DNA from: Clostridiaceae bacterium
Lineage (GTDB): Bacteria; Bacillota; Clostridia; Acetivibrionales; DUMC01
Reading direction: 5' to 3'
Length of the DNA: 64,000 nucleotides
Assembly (NCBI GenBank): GCA_012840075.1
Contig: DUMC01000135.1
Span: forward strand, 24,382-88,381
Shown here: one piece after another, positions 46,516-55,129 of the stretch
How the letters are laid out: each line of letters opens with the position of its first letter
How positions within the stretch are numbered: the stretch's first letter is position 1
The notes under the pieces: model-generated
The model's database searches: none
Seen by the model: only the letters and a program-made list of their open reading frames with translations
Told to the model about the DNA's origin: nothing
Program-made: the position numbers and the translations under genes

Positions 46516-47511
46516 TTAACACATATATTCTTTTAATACTCTTATAACTTCATCCCTGCTTTCAAGTCTGAATACTTTATCTCTTATATAACTGGCACCA
46601 TGCATACCTTTTATATACCAGGCAATATGCTTTCTCATTTCAAGTATTGCGGTACGTTCTCCCTTTTCTTCTATAAGCATGTCCATGTGCCTCTTTATCA
46701 TATTGAATTTTTCTTCATTAGATACTTCAGGCAACAGTTCTCCGATTTGAAGATAGTGAATTATTCTGCCAAATATCCACGGATTTCCCTGAGCACCGCG
46801 TCCTATCATTATTGCATCGCATCCGGTATGCTCGAACATCCTTTTTGCATCTTCCGGGGTAAAAACATCACCGTTTCCTATTACAGGTATAGATACAGCC
46901 TTTTTAACTTCCGCAATTATATCCCAGTCGGCTTTTCCGCTGTAAAACTGCTGCCTGGTTCTTCCGTGTATTGCTATGGCCTTTGCCCCGTTTTCTTCTG
47001 CAATTTTGGCTAATTCTACAGCAGTAATTGTGGAATCATCCCATCCTTTTCTTGTTTTCACCGTCACAGGTTTACTTGTAGCTGATGATACAGCTTTAAT
47101 TATCCGGGCTGCCAACGGCAGATTCAACACAAGAGCACTGCCTTCACCACTTTTTGTTATCTTGGGAGTAGGACATCCCATATTTATATCAATTATGTCC
47201 GCATTTGTAGAATCAAGATACTTAGCTATTTCAGCCATAATCTCCGGCTCTGAACCAAAAATCTGCACACAGGCAGGTCTTTCATTTTCATTTATCTGCG
47301 CTAATTTGCCGGTCTTCTTGTCATTATAATACATTCCCTTTGCACTGACCATCTCAGTATAAACCAGCCCGCATCCCTGTTCTTTGCATAATAACCTAAA
47401 CGGCATGTCCGTTACTCCTGCCATCGGCGCCAGGAAAATATTGTTTTCAATTTTTACATTGCCAATATATATACTTTTTAGGTATTCCGTCTTAGTCATA
47501 TGTTTATTCAT
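46516..47511 (-). CDS. dusB: tRNA-dihydrouridine synthase (DusB type)
   Basis: A 331-residue FMN enzyme. NIFLAPMAGVTDMPFRLLCKEQGCGLVYTEM, the catalytic cysteine in DINMGCPTPKITKSGEGSAL, VTVKTRKGWDD, AIAIHGRTRQQFYSG and IMIGRGAQGNPWIF are all present. It reduces uridine to dihydrouridine in the tRNA D-loop. The C-terminal helical tRNA-binding domain is complete. The start at 47511 has AAGGA very close; a second ATG 12 nt later is possible. Confidence 0.94.
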   Translation of the reverse strand: MNKHMTKTEYLKSIYIGNVKIENNIFLAPMAGVTDMPFRLLCKEQGCGLVYTEMVSAKGMYYNDKKTGKLAQINENERPACVQIFGSEPEIMAEIAKYLDSTNADIIDINMGCPTPKITKSGEGSALVLNLPLAARIIKAVSSATSKPVTVKTRKGWDDSTITAVELAKIAEENGAKAIAIHGRTRQQFYSGKADWDIIAEVKKAVSIPVIGNGDVFTPEDAKRMFEHTGCDAIMIGRGAQGNPWIFGRIIHYLQIGELLPEVSNEEKFNMIKRHMDMLIEEKGERTAILEMRKHIAWYIKGMHGASYIRDKVFRLESRDEVIRVLKEYMC

Positions 47512-47723
47512 TTCCTTGCAAAAATTTTACATTTAGCACTGTAAAATTAATTAAATATTTTACAGTGTAAATTTTTATATTTGCTATTATTTTACATATA
47601 ATAGTTTTTAAAGTAATTATATATTATATCTTGATAACAATAATATTTTTCTCATATTAATTTGCCAAATCCATTTAAGTTTAATTCTACACCTTTTCCC
47701 TTAATATGCAATAGGAAGCTACC

Positions 47724-48863
47724 TCAATATTTTCCATAATCCTTTGCAGTTTCTATCATAGCAAATATATTTTCATCCGGCGTGTCCCGTCCGCATTGAT
47801 CCCCTGTGGATAATATAAAACGTCCTCCTTCAGCAGCATCATCAATAGCTCTTTTTGAAGCTTCTATTACATCTTTTACGGTTCCGTTAAGCATGATATT
47901 GGTAGTATGTAAGTTTCCTTTTAATACTAGCTTATCTCCATACATTTTCTTTAACTCTTTCAGATCACAATCACCCATAGGAGGAGGTTCTAAAGGATCA
48001 ATTACCGTAAGATCAGTTTCCTCGGCGCAGATTTTTACCAGTTCCTTTTCCGGGCCGCAAGAATGAATGTGGGTAGGAATGTTATATTTTTTTCCTAAGG
48101 CTGTTATCATTTTTACAATAGGTAATGCTAATTCCCTAAAAATTTGAGGTGTCTGATGAATCAAAGTCCCTGAACCTCCAAGACAAATAAAGTCTGGTTT
48201 GCATTCTAATGACATAAGTCTCTCGAACCTTTTGACATAGTAGTCTAACATTCGTTCACTTTTAGTATAATATTTTTGAGGATTATCATAAAAATCATAT
48301 ATGTCAGCTTCAGTATTAAGAAGTTTTGTAGTGCCGCAGAAAACACCTACCAGTCCATGATCACCCATTTCTTTTTTTACTAATTTTAAAAGCTCTTCTC
48401 CTTTAGGCCATTGTTTAACACCTTCGACAGGTTCATACTTTTCCGGAATCAAAGGTAAACCAATAGAAATTGGATTTACACCATGATTAGGTGGATTTAA
48501 CCTATGGTAAACAGTAACTGTTGGAGCCCAATTCATTTTACCGTTCTCTATCCAGCACTTTTGAGTTATTATTCGTTCATTATCTTTGAATACAATAAAT
48601 GTTTGATACTCTCGATGGTCCTCGTTTAATTTTAAATCATCAAATTCGATAGATACATAACCATCCATAAGTGAATCAAATCCGAAATATTTTACACAAT
48701 CTATATAAGCTTTCCATTGGGGAGGGTCTTGGTATAAATATATATCCCAAAAAGGTTTTCCGGTAAGTCTGGCAGGAATCATATTCGAAGTATCAGGTGC
48801 CACCGGAACATGATCAGGAATTTCACCGTTTAATACTTTTAACAAACGTTCTCTGGAAGTCAT
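47724..48863 (-). CDS. Uroporphyrinogen decarboxylase-family protein (MtaA/corrinoid methyltransferase-like)
   Basis: A 379-residue UroD-fold protein: TSRERLLKVLNGEIPDHVPVAPDTSNM at the N-terminus, zinc-site-like HIHSCGPEKELV and the end motif FILSTGDQCGRDTPDENI. It lacks features of true heme-pathway UroD; relatives move methyl groups between corrinoid proteins and coenzymes or act in substrate demethylation. No corrinoid protein is encoded nearby. SD AAAGGAG precedes the ATG. A small unknown protein gene 80 bp upstream is probably in the same operon. Confidence 0.85.
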   Translation of the reverse strand: MTSRERLLKVLNGEIPDHVPVAPDTSNMIPARLTGKPFWDIYLYQDPPQWKAYIDCVKYFGFDSLMDGYVSIEFDDLKLNEDHREYQTFIVFKDNERIITQKCWIENGKMNWAPTVTVYHRLNPPNHGVNPISIGLPLIPEKYEPVEGVKQWPKGEELLKLVKKEMGDHGLVGVFCGTTKLLNTEADIYDFYDNPQKYYTKSERMLDYYVKRFERLMSLECKPDFICLGGSGTLIHQTPQIFRELALPIVKMITALGKKYNIPTHIHSCGPEKELVKICAEETDLTVIDPLEPPPMGDCDLKELKKMYGDKLVLKGNLHTTNIMLNGTVKDVIEASKRAIDDAAEGGRFILSTGDQCGRDTPDENIFAMIETAKDYGKY

Positions 48864-48943
48864 ATCAATTTCTCCTTTCAGAGACCAATTAGCATAAATT
48901 TTACATTTATCATATACTATACCAATATTTTTTGAATTTTCAA

Positions 48944-49231
48944 TTAATAAAAATAACGCATATTATTACAAATTGTATTTTTTGAATAATTAGGTACTAC
49001 CAAGACAACTATATCCGGCTTGGTTTTATTAATTGCCTCTTCCAGCATTTGTTCATATGCAGGTGCTAAAAACTTTTTATTATTGTCTTTTGAAGTGATT
49101 TGTTCTCGCACATAGATATTTACTACGTCTGTAATAGCAACCTTATATTGGTTTTCCAAGTGTTTAATGGTATCAATACTTATACCACCTGGACCAATCC
49201 CTCCTACAACCAAAATCTTCCTTTTATTCAT
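48944..49231 (-). CDS. Small uncharacterised protein with Rossmann-like start
   Basis: A 95-residue protein I do not recognise. RKILVVGGIGPGGISIDTIKHLENQYKVAITDVVN resembles the first beta-alpha-beta of a nucleotide-binding or response-type fold, and KPDIVVLVVPNYSKNT a second strand. The abrupt end suggests either a short two-strand protein or the N-terminal piece of a broken gene. SD AAAGGA is upstream. It precedes the UroD-family gene and is probably cotranscribed. The 290 bp upstream are AT-rich and end at the tRNA terminator. Confidence 0.6.
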   Translation of the reverse strand: MNKRKILVVGGIGPGGISIDTIKHLENQYKVAITDVVNIYVREQITSKDNNKKFLAPAYEQMLEEAINKTKPDIVVLVVPNYSKNTICNNMRYFY

Positions 49232-49443
49232 TCAAATCATGTCCTTTCATTGAAAACAAAGCTTATGTATTAACCTCTATTAAAGCAAGCTCATGTATTA
49301 ACTTACAATAAACATTTTTATAATAAATCGCTATTATATGAAAAAAAAGCACGATATTAATATAAATATATACCAAATTCATTAATTTTCTAAAAAGATT
49401 TACTCCACGCAAGTACGCCCCATACTACAATATGACATATAAA

Positions 49444-49472
49444 AAGACACTTCTGTTTTTTAGAAGTGTCTT
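49444..49472 (-). terminator. Terminator of the tRNA-Arg gene
   Basis: AAGACACTTCT (49444-49454) and AGAAGTGTCTT (49462-49472) form an 11-bp stem; on the minus strand it is followed by TTTTTATATG. It lies 49 nt past the tRNA 3' end. Confidence 0.85.
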
Positions 49473-49520
49473 CCATAATATTTATTATGAATTATTCAAA
49501 TAAACTGAAACTATATTATT

Positions 49521-49595
49521 TGGCGTCCCGGACAGGAATCGAACCCGTACTAGCAGAACCGGAATCTGCTGCCCTATCCATTAGACTACCGGGAC
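49521..49595 (-). tRNA. tRNA-Arg (anticodon CCG)
   Basis: Minus strand: acceptor GTCCCGG pairs with CCGGGAC, G discriminator and an encoded CCA follow. The D-arm holds TAATGGATAGGGCA. The anticodon stem GCAGA/TCTGC encloses TTCCGGT, so the anticodon is CCG (reads CGG). The T-arm has GGTTCGATTCC. All parts are intact. Confidence 0.96.
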
Positions 49596-49622
49596 ATATG
49601 AATACTAATTGGTTCTAATATT

Positions 49623-49651
49623 AGTATAAGATATTTCAACAGAGTTTTCAA
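49623..49651 (-). promoter_or_regulatory. Promoter of tRNA-Arg
   Basis: On the minus strand TTGAAA (49651-49646) and TATACT (49628-49623) are separated by 17 nt, giving a start about 20 nt before the mature tRNA 5' end. Confidence 0.65.
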
Positions 49652-49750
49652 TACACAATAAAAAAATTCACTTAACAAATAGAAGTTGTAGAAATAGCAA
49701 AAATAGGATATAATTAGTATTGAAGGGATAATAGGAGGGACAAAAAAATA

Positions 49751-50125
49751 ATGCTACTGCTTCCAAATGAGCGAGAAGCCATAAAAAGAACATGGATAGA
49801 AAGACAGAGAAAAAATAAAATTGAAATGCAGAAAAGAATGAATGAAGCTTTCTGTTGTGCAAAGAAAGTCGCATATTTTTTGAAGGAAAACTATGGTGTT
49901 GATAAAGTATACCTTTATGGGTCCTTAGCCAAAGGTGAGTATTTTGATAAGTTATCAGATATAGACTTATATATAACCGGTTGGAAAAATGAAAAACAAT
50001 ACTGGAGTATGTTGGCAGAAGCTCAGTCTCTATCCCGCCCATATCCTATATCAATTGTAACTGAACGTGAAGCTTTACCTTCTCTTAAACAAATTGTCGA
50101 AAAAGAGGGGATATTGTTAGTATGA
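49751..50125 (+). CDS. mntA: MntA-like nucleotidyltransferase antitoxin
   Basis: A 124-residue minimal nucleotidyltransferase. The active site YLYGSLAKGEYFDKLSDIDLYI has GS and the D-x-D pair with one residue more between them than the common form. In the HepT/MntA systems studied so far, the nucleotidyltransferase adds AMP groups to the HEPN toxin and thereby silences it. GGAGGG lies before the ATG at 49751. Its stop overlaps the hepT start in ATGA. Divergently placed next to tRNA-Arg, it looks like an accessory insert. Confidence 0.88.
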   Translation: MLLLPNEREAIKRTWIERQRKNKIEMQKRMNEAFCCAKKVAYFLKENYGVDKVYLYGSLAKGEYFDKLSDIDLYITGWKNEKQYWSMLAEAQSLSRPYPISIVTEREALPSLKQIVEKEGILLV

Positions 50126-50619
50126 ATATGAAATTTGCCATAGTAAAGTCTCGCATAAACATGGAGTTAAACAATATTGACAAGTTACACAGTGAACTAC
50201 AAGCTCGCGGTCTTTTAGAACAGTTGCCTTCAAGAGTTAGTAGCCTTTCTGATCAGTTCCAATTAAGAGCTGTAGGTTCAATACTGCATGATTTTTATAC
50301 ATGCGCTGAAAATATTTTCAAAATAATAGCAAGGTATATAGATGAATCAACCCCCGACGGATCCGATTGGCATTTGGAATTACTTCAGCAAATGAGTACA
50401 GATATTGCAAACATACGTCCTTATGTTATCTCCTCACAAACTTTACAATATTTAAATGAATATAAAGGATTTAGGCATATCTTTCGAAACATATATGGCT
50501 TTAACTTGATTGCAGAACGTATTGAAAGATTGCTAGATCTTTTTGATCCGACTATTAAACTGCTAAAACAAGATATTCAATCTTTTATACAAAAAATGGA
50601 CGAAGCAATTTCTTCATGA
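50122..50619 (+). CDS. hepT: HepT-like HEPN-domain toxin
   Basis: A 165-residue, all-helical protein of the HepT-like type that follows nucleotidyltransferases. QLRAVGSILHDFYTCAENIFKIIARYID is the conserved first helix pair, and GFRHIFRNIYGF is the HEPN catalytic region. Many family members read R-H-x-x-R-H here (Arg-x4-His); this one has Asn in the final position, so RNase activity may be altered or the His role may be filled by the neighbouring His. ATGA overlap with mntA. No other defence gene is near. Confidence 0.85.
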   Translation: MNMKFAIVKSRINMELNNIDKLHSELQARGLLEQLPSRVSSLSDQFQLRAVGSILHDFYTCAENIFKIIARYIDESTPDGSDWHLELLQQMSTDIANIRPYVISSQTLQYLNEYKGFRHIFRNIYGFNLIAERIERLLDLFDPTIKLLKQDIQSFIQKMDEAISS

Positions 50620-50781
50620 TGAAATATCCAATTGCACGTCCAATCATCAATTGCATGTTCATATCAAATTTGTAAGTGGTTTACAACCATCTTAATATGC
50701 AAACTTATTCTGTGTTTTCTAAATCCAAATCTATATTTTATTTTCAGGATCCTATCAATTATTCATACTAACCACAACTGT

Positions 50782-51408
50782 TTAAATTTTAAATAATGGT
50801 ATTATCCAATTAGTTATTGCATACGATAATGCATTCGACAAAACATAGTTCCAAATGAATAAAATTAAGTAGGATAATTTGCCGAATATTGTCCTGAATC
50901 TGTATATTACATTTACCCCTCTTCCAATGGCACCGCTAAACCACAAAGGTATAATAAAATCAATAAAAAAAGCTACATACAATAACCAACTGTTGAGGTT
51001 TAAGGTTCTAATGACATTATCATATAGTAGTATGGCAATTTGCGGTATTAAAGTGAGAAAATGCGCAATTATATATATTTTAGCCAATCTTACAAACAGG
51101 TCCGATTCATTTGAAACAGCCGATCTTTCACCTTTTTTGAACCTTTTGAACAAGTCAAACATTGGAACTGTAAAGAATATTACATCCAAAGCACCAATTA
51201 TGACTACTAAAAGTATGACCAGCGCTGTGTTGTAAATTAGTTTGCTTAAATCTTCACTATTAAAATAAGTTTTAAAATTACCAACTATAGCAAAGATAAT
51301 ATCTAAAATCCCAACAAAAAGGATTCCTAAAATTAAGGTCAATTTTTTACCGGTTATCTTTCTATATAAACTTTCAGGTAACAGTATTATATCCAAAAAC
51401 TTTTTCAT
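50782..51408 (-). CDS. Multi-pass membrane protein of unknown function
   Basis: A 208-residue protein with about five hydrophobic segments (near 25-42, 60-85, 110-130, 145-160, 180-200) and a basic cytoplasmic loop (FKRFKKGERS). It resembles Yip1/YIF1-type clostridial membrane proteins but I cannot assign a family. It starts 1 nt after the yacP stop, so it is the last gene of the cysE-cysS operon, where Bacillus has sigH. Confidence 0.7.
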   Translation of the reverse strand: MKKFLDIILLPESLYRKITGKKLTLILGILFVGILDIIFAIVGNFKTYFNSEDLSKLIYNTALVILLVVIIGALDVIFFTVPMFDLFKRFKKGERSAVSNESDLFVRLAKIYIIAHFLTLIPQIAILLYDNVIRTLNLNSWLLYVAFFIDFIIPLWFSGAIGRGVNVIYRFRTIFGKLSYLILFIWNYVLSNALSYAITNWIIPLFKI

Positions 51409-51409
51409 T

Positions 51410-51931
51410 TTATTCTTCAGTCTTCTCTCCTCTCCTCATCTTTTCAAGCTTTTCTAATAACTCCGAGCTAACATTTGAAGCCAGAGTATTTCTGTCAGGC
51501 TTAGATTTTTTAGAAAACTTTCGGGTCATAATATTGTTAATGCTTTCCACCTGTTCCTTAAGCTCCCGTGGTGTCATTCTTGCAGCACCGTATTTTAATA
51601 CGATGCTTTGTTCAAGGTAATCGGAGGTAGCAACTCTGATCGTATGAATATTTCCATATTGATAAACAAATCGCTCTATATAATTATCCGCAGTCTGGTT
51701 TTCTTCAGTATAAACAACCGTAATATTGTCAAACTCCTCTTCTTTGTTAACACTCCCCTTTACCATGTGAGCATCAAATACAACAATTATTTTAATTTTT
51801 TGGTATCCTTCATAATTTGACAGTATATTGAGCAGTTTTTCCCTACATTCTTCAAGAGTTTCCCGGCTAAGATCAAAATAATCCTTCCACGCATTTATAA
51901 TATTATATCCATCTACCAGAAGGTACTCCAT
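51410..51931 (-). CDS. yacP: NYN-domain ribonuclease, YacP/Rae1 family
   Basis: A 173-residue protein with YLLVDGYNIINAWKD, VVFDAHMVKG, VVYTEENQTADNYIERFV and VATSDYLEQ, the PIN-like NYN acidic residues all present. The Bacillus homologue Rae1 is a ribosome-dependent mRNA endonuclease. The C-terminal 40 residues are basic and low in complexity. The operon order rlmB-yacP is the same as in Bacillus. Confidence 0.9.
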   Translation of the reverse strand: MEYLLVDGYNIINAWKDYFDLSRETLEECREKLLNILSNYEGYQKIKIIVVFDAHMVKGSVNKEEEFDNITVVYTEENQTADNYIERFVYQYGNIHTIRVATSDYLEQSIVLKYGAARMTPRELKEQVESINNIMTRKFSKKSKPDRNTLASNVSSELLEKLEKMRRGEKTEE

Positions 51932-51944
51932 ACCCAGTTAAACC

Positions 51945-52871
51945 TCAACTACCACTTTGAACCCTTTGCCTTAATACTTCATACATTACAACTGCTGCAG
52001 CTACCGAGGCATTCAGGGAGCTTATATTTCCTTTCATGGGTATTCTTACCGTAATATCACATTTTTCTTTAACCAGCCTGCTCAAACCATCGCCTTCACT
52101 ACCTATGACAAGGGCAATTGGCCCTTTAAGGTCGCTTTCATGAATAGTTTTATTTTCTTCTGCAGCATCCGTACCTATGACCCAAATATTTTGCTTTTTC
52201 AAATAATCAATTGTTTGGGAAAGATTGGTCACACGAGCTACCGGCACATACTCAATTGCTCCGGCAGAAGCTTTGGCTACTGCTGCTGTGAGTCCAATTG
52301 CCCGGCGTTTGGGTATTATAACTCCATGAACGCCTGCAGCATCCGCAGTTCTTAATATTGCTCCCAAATTATGAGGATCTGTAATTCCATCCAATATCAA
52401 AATAAAAGGGTCTTCTCCTTTTTCAGAAGGAACTGCCAGTATATCCTCCACCTCTACATAGTCTTTAGGAGAAACAAAAGCAATCACACCCTGATGGGCT
52501 CCTGTAAGCGAAAGACTATCTAATTTGGCTCTGTCCACTTCTTGGACAACTATCTTTCTTTCCAACGCTGCTGTAACAATATAATTAATAGAACCTTCTC
52601 TTTCTCCTTTAACAATAAGTATTTTATTTATGCTTCTTCCGGATTTTATGGCTTCCATTACAGGATTTCTTCCCTCAATTATGTCTTCTCGAAGTTCTCT
52701 TACGTCATCTTCATGCGCCGGCTTTGCTCTTTGACTCCCATCAGAGCTCCTTTCAGCAAAATTTTTCTTATCATTCCTATTTCTTTTTTCCTTATCTTTC
52801 TTGTCGCTCATGTTGTTTTCTTTATTCTTGTTGCTTTTCTTACCTTTTTTTTCTACCCTATTTTTGCCCAT
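51945..52871 (-). CDS. rlmB: 23S rRNA (guanosine-2'-O)-methyltransferase RlmB/TrmH family
   Basis: A 308-residue SPOUT methyltransferase. The substrate domain is DIIEGRNPVMEAIKSGRSINKILIV. The knotted catalytic part has LILDGITDPHNLGAILRTADAAGVHG, ALVIGSEGDGLSRLV and IPMKGNISSLNASVAAAVVMYE. The first 60 residues are a low-complexity Lys/Asn/Asp/Arg tail, unusual in length. ATG at 52871 was preferred over TTG at 52904. 13 nt separate it from yacP. Confidence 0.93.
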   Translation of the reverse strand: MGKNRVEKKGKKSNKNKENNMSDKKDKEKRNRNDKKNFAERSSDGSQRAKPAHEDDVRELREDIIEGRNPVMEAIKSGRSINKILIVKGEREGSINYIVTAALERKIVVQEVDRAKLDSLSLTGAHQGVIAFVSPKDYVEVEDILAVPSEKGEDPFILILDGITDPHNLGAILRTADAAGVHGVIIPKRRAIGLTAAVAKASAGAIEYVPVARVTNLSQTIDYLKKQNIWVIGTDAAEENKTIHESDLKGPIALVIGSEGDGLSRLVKEKCDITVRIPMKGNISSLNASVAAAVVMYEVLRQRVQSGS

Positions 52872-53198
52872 AAAACATCTTGTCCTTTTTAATTTTATTT
52901 TCAACAGAAATATTCACTATATTAATTATTTAGTTTCCACATTAATCCAAATTTAAACTTTTATAATAAAATTTTAATACTAACAATCTTAAAGTCAATA
53001 ACTAACAATTTTAAGAACCATTATTTATAATTATAATAAATTTTAGCCAAAAGCCGGCCTATCGTCAACCAATTTATTTATCAGTTATGATGGGGTCAAG
53101 TTTGAGTCATGATGCAGCACATTAAGGTCAGGCTTGGTTAATCCAAGCCTGATCCAGTTTATCCGTTTTATGTTTATCCCATCTACCAGTTTATGCGA
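52872..53198. other. Intergenic region in the cysE-yacP operon with a 10-bp inverted repeat
   Basis: TCAGGCTTGG (53128-53137) and CCAAGCCTGA (53143-53152) form a perfect hairpin with a 5-nt loop but no U-run. A related fragment (gaggtcaggcttga) occurs near 35333. It could be a processing or partial terminator site between mrnC and rlmB. The rest is AT-rich and holds nothing else recognised. Confidence 0.5.
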
Positions 53199-53618
53199 TT
53201 AAGCTTCCACGCACATCTTCAATAACTCAATTAGCCTTCCGTAATCTTTCTTTAAATAGACATAACCCAAAAGGGATTCAAATCCTGTTGCATATTTGTA
53301 CTCGGTGACATCTGCATTTTTGGGGATTGTAGTGGATTTAGCATTTCTCCCCCTTCGAACAATGTCCTTTTCTTCATCAGTCAGCTTGTCGTATATTTTA
53401 TGAATTATATCTGATTGTGCCTTTGCTTTTACAAAATTTGTTGAATACTTGTGTAGCCTGCACATCGGTACATCGTTGTTTGCAACAACATAAGTTCTTA
53501 TAAAAACTTCATATATAGCATCACCAAGGTAAGCAAGTACCAGCGGTGAATATTCCCTTATATCCTTGTCACCGAAGTCAATAGTTTCTAATATATCGGC
53601 AAATAAATTTCCAGTCAT
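53199..53618 (-). CDS. mrnC: Mini-ribonuclease III
   Basis: A 139-residue RNase III catalytic domain without the double-stranded-RNA-binding domain. SPLVLAYLGDAIYEVFIRTYV is the signature helix with the acidic site, and GFESLLGYVYL the second. It matures 23S rRNA in Bacillus. The position directly after cysS in the same orientation is conserved in Firmicutes. Confidence 0.95.
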   Translation of the reverse strand: MTGNLFADILETIDFGDKDIREYSPLVLAYLGDAIYEVFIRTYVVANNDVPMCRLHKYSTNFVKAKAQSDIIHKIYDKLTDEEKDIVRRGRNAKSTTIPKNADVTEYKYATGFESLLGYVYLKKDYGRLIELLKMCVEA

Positions 53619-53701
53619 ATATTTTTTAATTCCCCTTATAGTATTAAAGTATCAGACTCTTATTTTCTTTACATCCCTCTAATTCTCTTTACATTATTAA
53701 A

Positions 53702-55123
53702 TTACTTACGGTCAACATAGGATACTTTTACTCCTTGGGGTGTATCTTCTAATATTATACCCATTTCTCTTAATTTGTCCCTGATTTCATCAGCAACTTT
53801 CCAATTCTTTTCTTTTCTTGCTTTCTGCCTTTCTTCAATCATTTTCTTTATTTCAGGGTCAAGTTCTTCCATTATATTTTCTTTCTTCTTAATCTTTTCC
53901 TCTGCTTTATCAATGTCCAATCCCAGAACTTTATCAAATTTTAAGAGCAACTCGTATAATTCCGCGGATTTTACTTCATATCTCACTACATTCCAAGCTA
54001 TACCAAGGGCCTTTGGTATATTTAAATCATCTGAAACTGCTTCATCAAATTCTTTATCAAAGTCAGCTATAACTTCAGGAGCAATTTTGCCATCCTCTGT
54101 TTTACCGGCGTTTTTATGGGCCAGGGCACCTTCCAGGAATCTATCATATGATGTTTGAGCAGCTTTCATCGCATCCCATGTAAAATTCAGCTTGTTTCTG
54201 TAGTGTGCATTTAAACAAAAGTACCTGTATGCAAGGGGATCAAAACCCTTTGCTCTTAAGTCCGAAATTGTATAGGTATTGCCCAAACTCTTGGACATCT
54301 TACCATTGTCAACCAACAAAAATTCTCCATGCATCCAGTATTTCACTGCAGGTCTTCCTAGCAAGGCTTCAGATTGAGCAATCTCGTTTTCATGATGGAT
54401 GGGAATATGATCAACTCCACCAGTATGAATATCAAAGAAGTCACCTAGATATTTCATACCCATTGCTGAGCATTCTATATGCCATCCCGGATATCCCATC
54501 CCCCACGGGCTTGGCCATTGCATTATATGCTCTTTCGGTGCCTTTTTCCACAAAGCGAAATCTGCAGGATGCCTCTTTTCTTTATTAACATCAACTCTTG
54601 CACCTGCAATCTGTTCTTCAAGATTAATGCGGGATAACTTGCCATAACCTTTAAACTTGCTTATATCAAAATATATGCCGTCGCTTATTTCATAACCGTA
54701 TCCTTTTTCAACAAGTGCTTCAACAAATTTTATCATCTCATCTATATGTTCCGTAGCCTTAGCGATTATTTCAGGTTTTTCAATATTTAAAGAGGCTATA
54801 TCTTCAAAAAATACCTTAGTATAGTATTCTGCTATTTCCCAAGGAGTTTTTTTCTGTTCCCTGGCACTTTTTACAAGTTTGTCCTCTCCTTCGTCGGCAT
54901 CGGACACCAAATGTCCCACATCTGTTATATTCATTACATGCTTTAGTTTATAACCTTTATATTTCAAGACTCTTCTTAATATATCCATAAAAATATATGT
55001 CCTTAAATTGCCTATATGGGCATAATTGTATACAGTGGGGCCGCATGAATAAATACTCACCTCGCCCTCTCTTATGGGTTTCAGTTCTTCTTTTTGTCTT
55101 GATAAAGTATTATATATTTTCAT
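53702..55123 (-). CDS. cysS: Cysteinyl-tRNA synthetase
   Basis: A 473-residue class I synthetase of normal length. The HIGH-type motif is YNYAHIGNLRTY, and the zinc site is built from C28 in YSCGPTVYN, HIECSAMGM and HHENEIAQ; KMSKS is present as GKMSKSLGN. The tRNA-binding C-terminal helices end in RKEKNWKVADEIRDKL. GGAG is 8 nt before the ATG, directly after the cysE stop. No T-box leader is visible upstream of cysE, so control probably differs from Bacillus. Confidence 0.97.
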   Translation of the reverse strand: MKIYNTLSRQKEELKPIREGEVSIYSCGPTVYNYAHIGNLRTYIFMDILRRVLKYKGYKLKHVMNITDVGHLVSDADEGEDKLVKSAREQKKTPWEIAEYYTKVFFEDIASLNIEKPEIIAKATEHIDEMIKFVEALVEKGYGYEISDGIYFDISKFKGYGKLSRINLEEQIAGARVDVNKEKRHPADFALWKKAPKEHIMQWPSPWGMGYPGWHIECSAMGMKYLGDFFDIHTGGVDHIPIHHENEIAQSEALLGRPAVKYWMHGEFLLVDNGKMSKSLGNTYTISDLRAKGFDPLAYRYFCLNAHYRNKLNFTWDAMKAAQTSYDRFLEGALAHKNAGKTEDGKIAPEVIADFDKEFDEAVSDDLNIPKALGIAWNVVRYEVKSAELYELLLKFDKVLGLDIDKAEEKIKKKENIMEELDPEIKKMIEERQKARKEKNWKVADEIRDKLREMGIILEDTPQGVKVSYVDRK

Positions 55124-55129
55124 TCCTAT

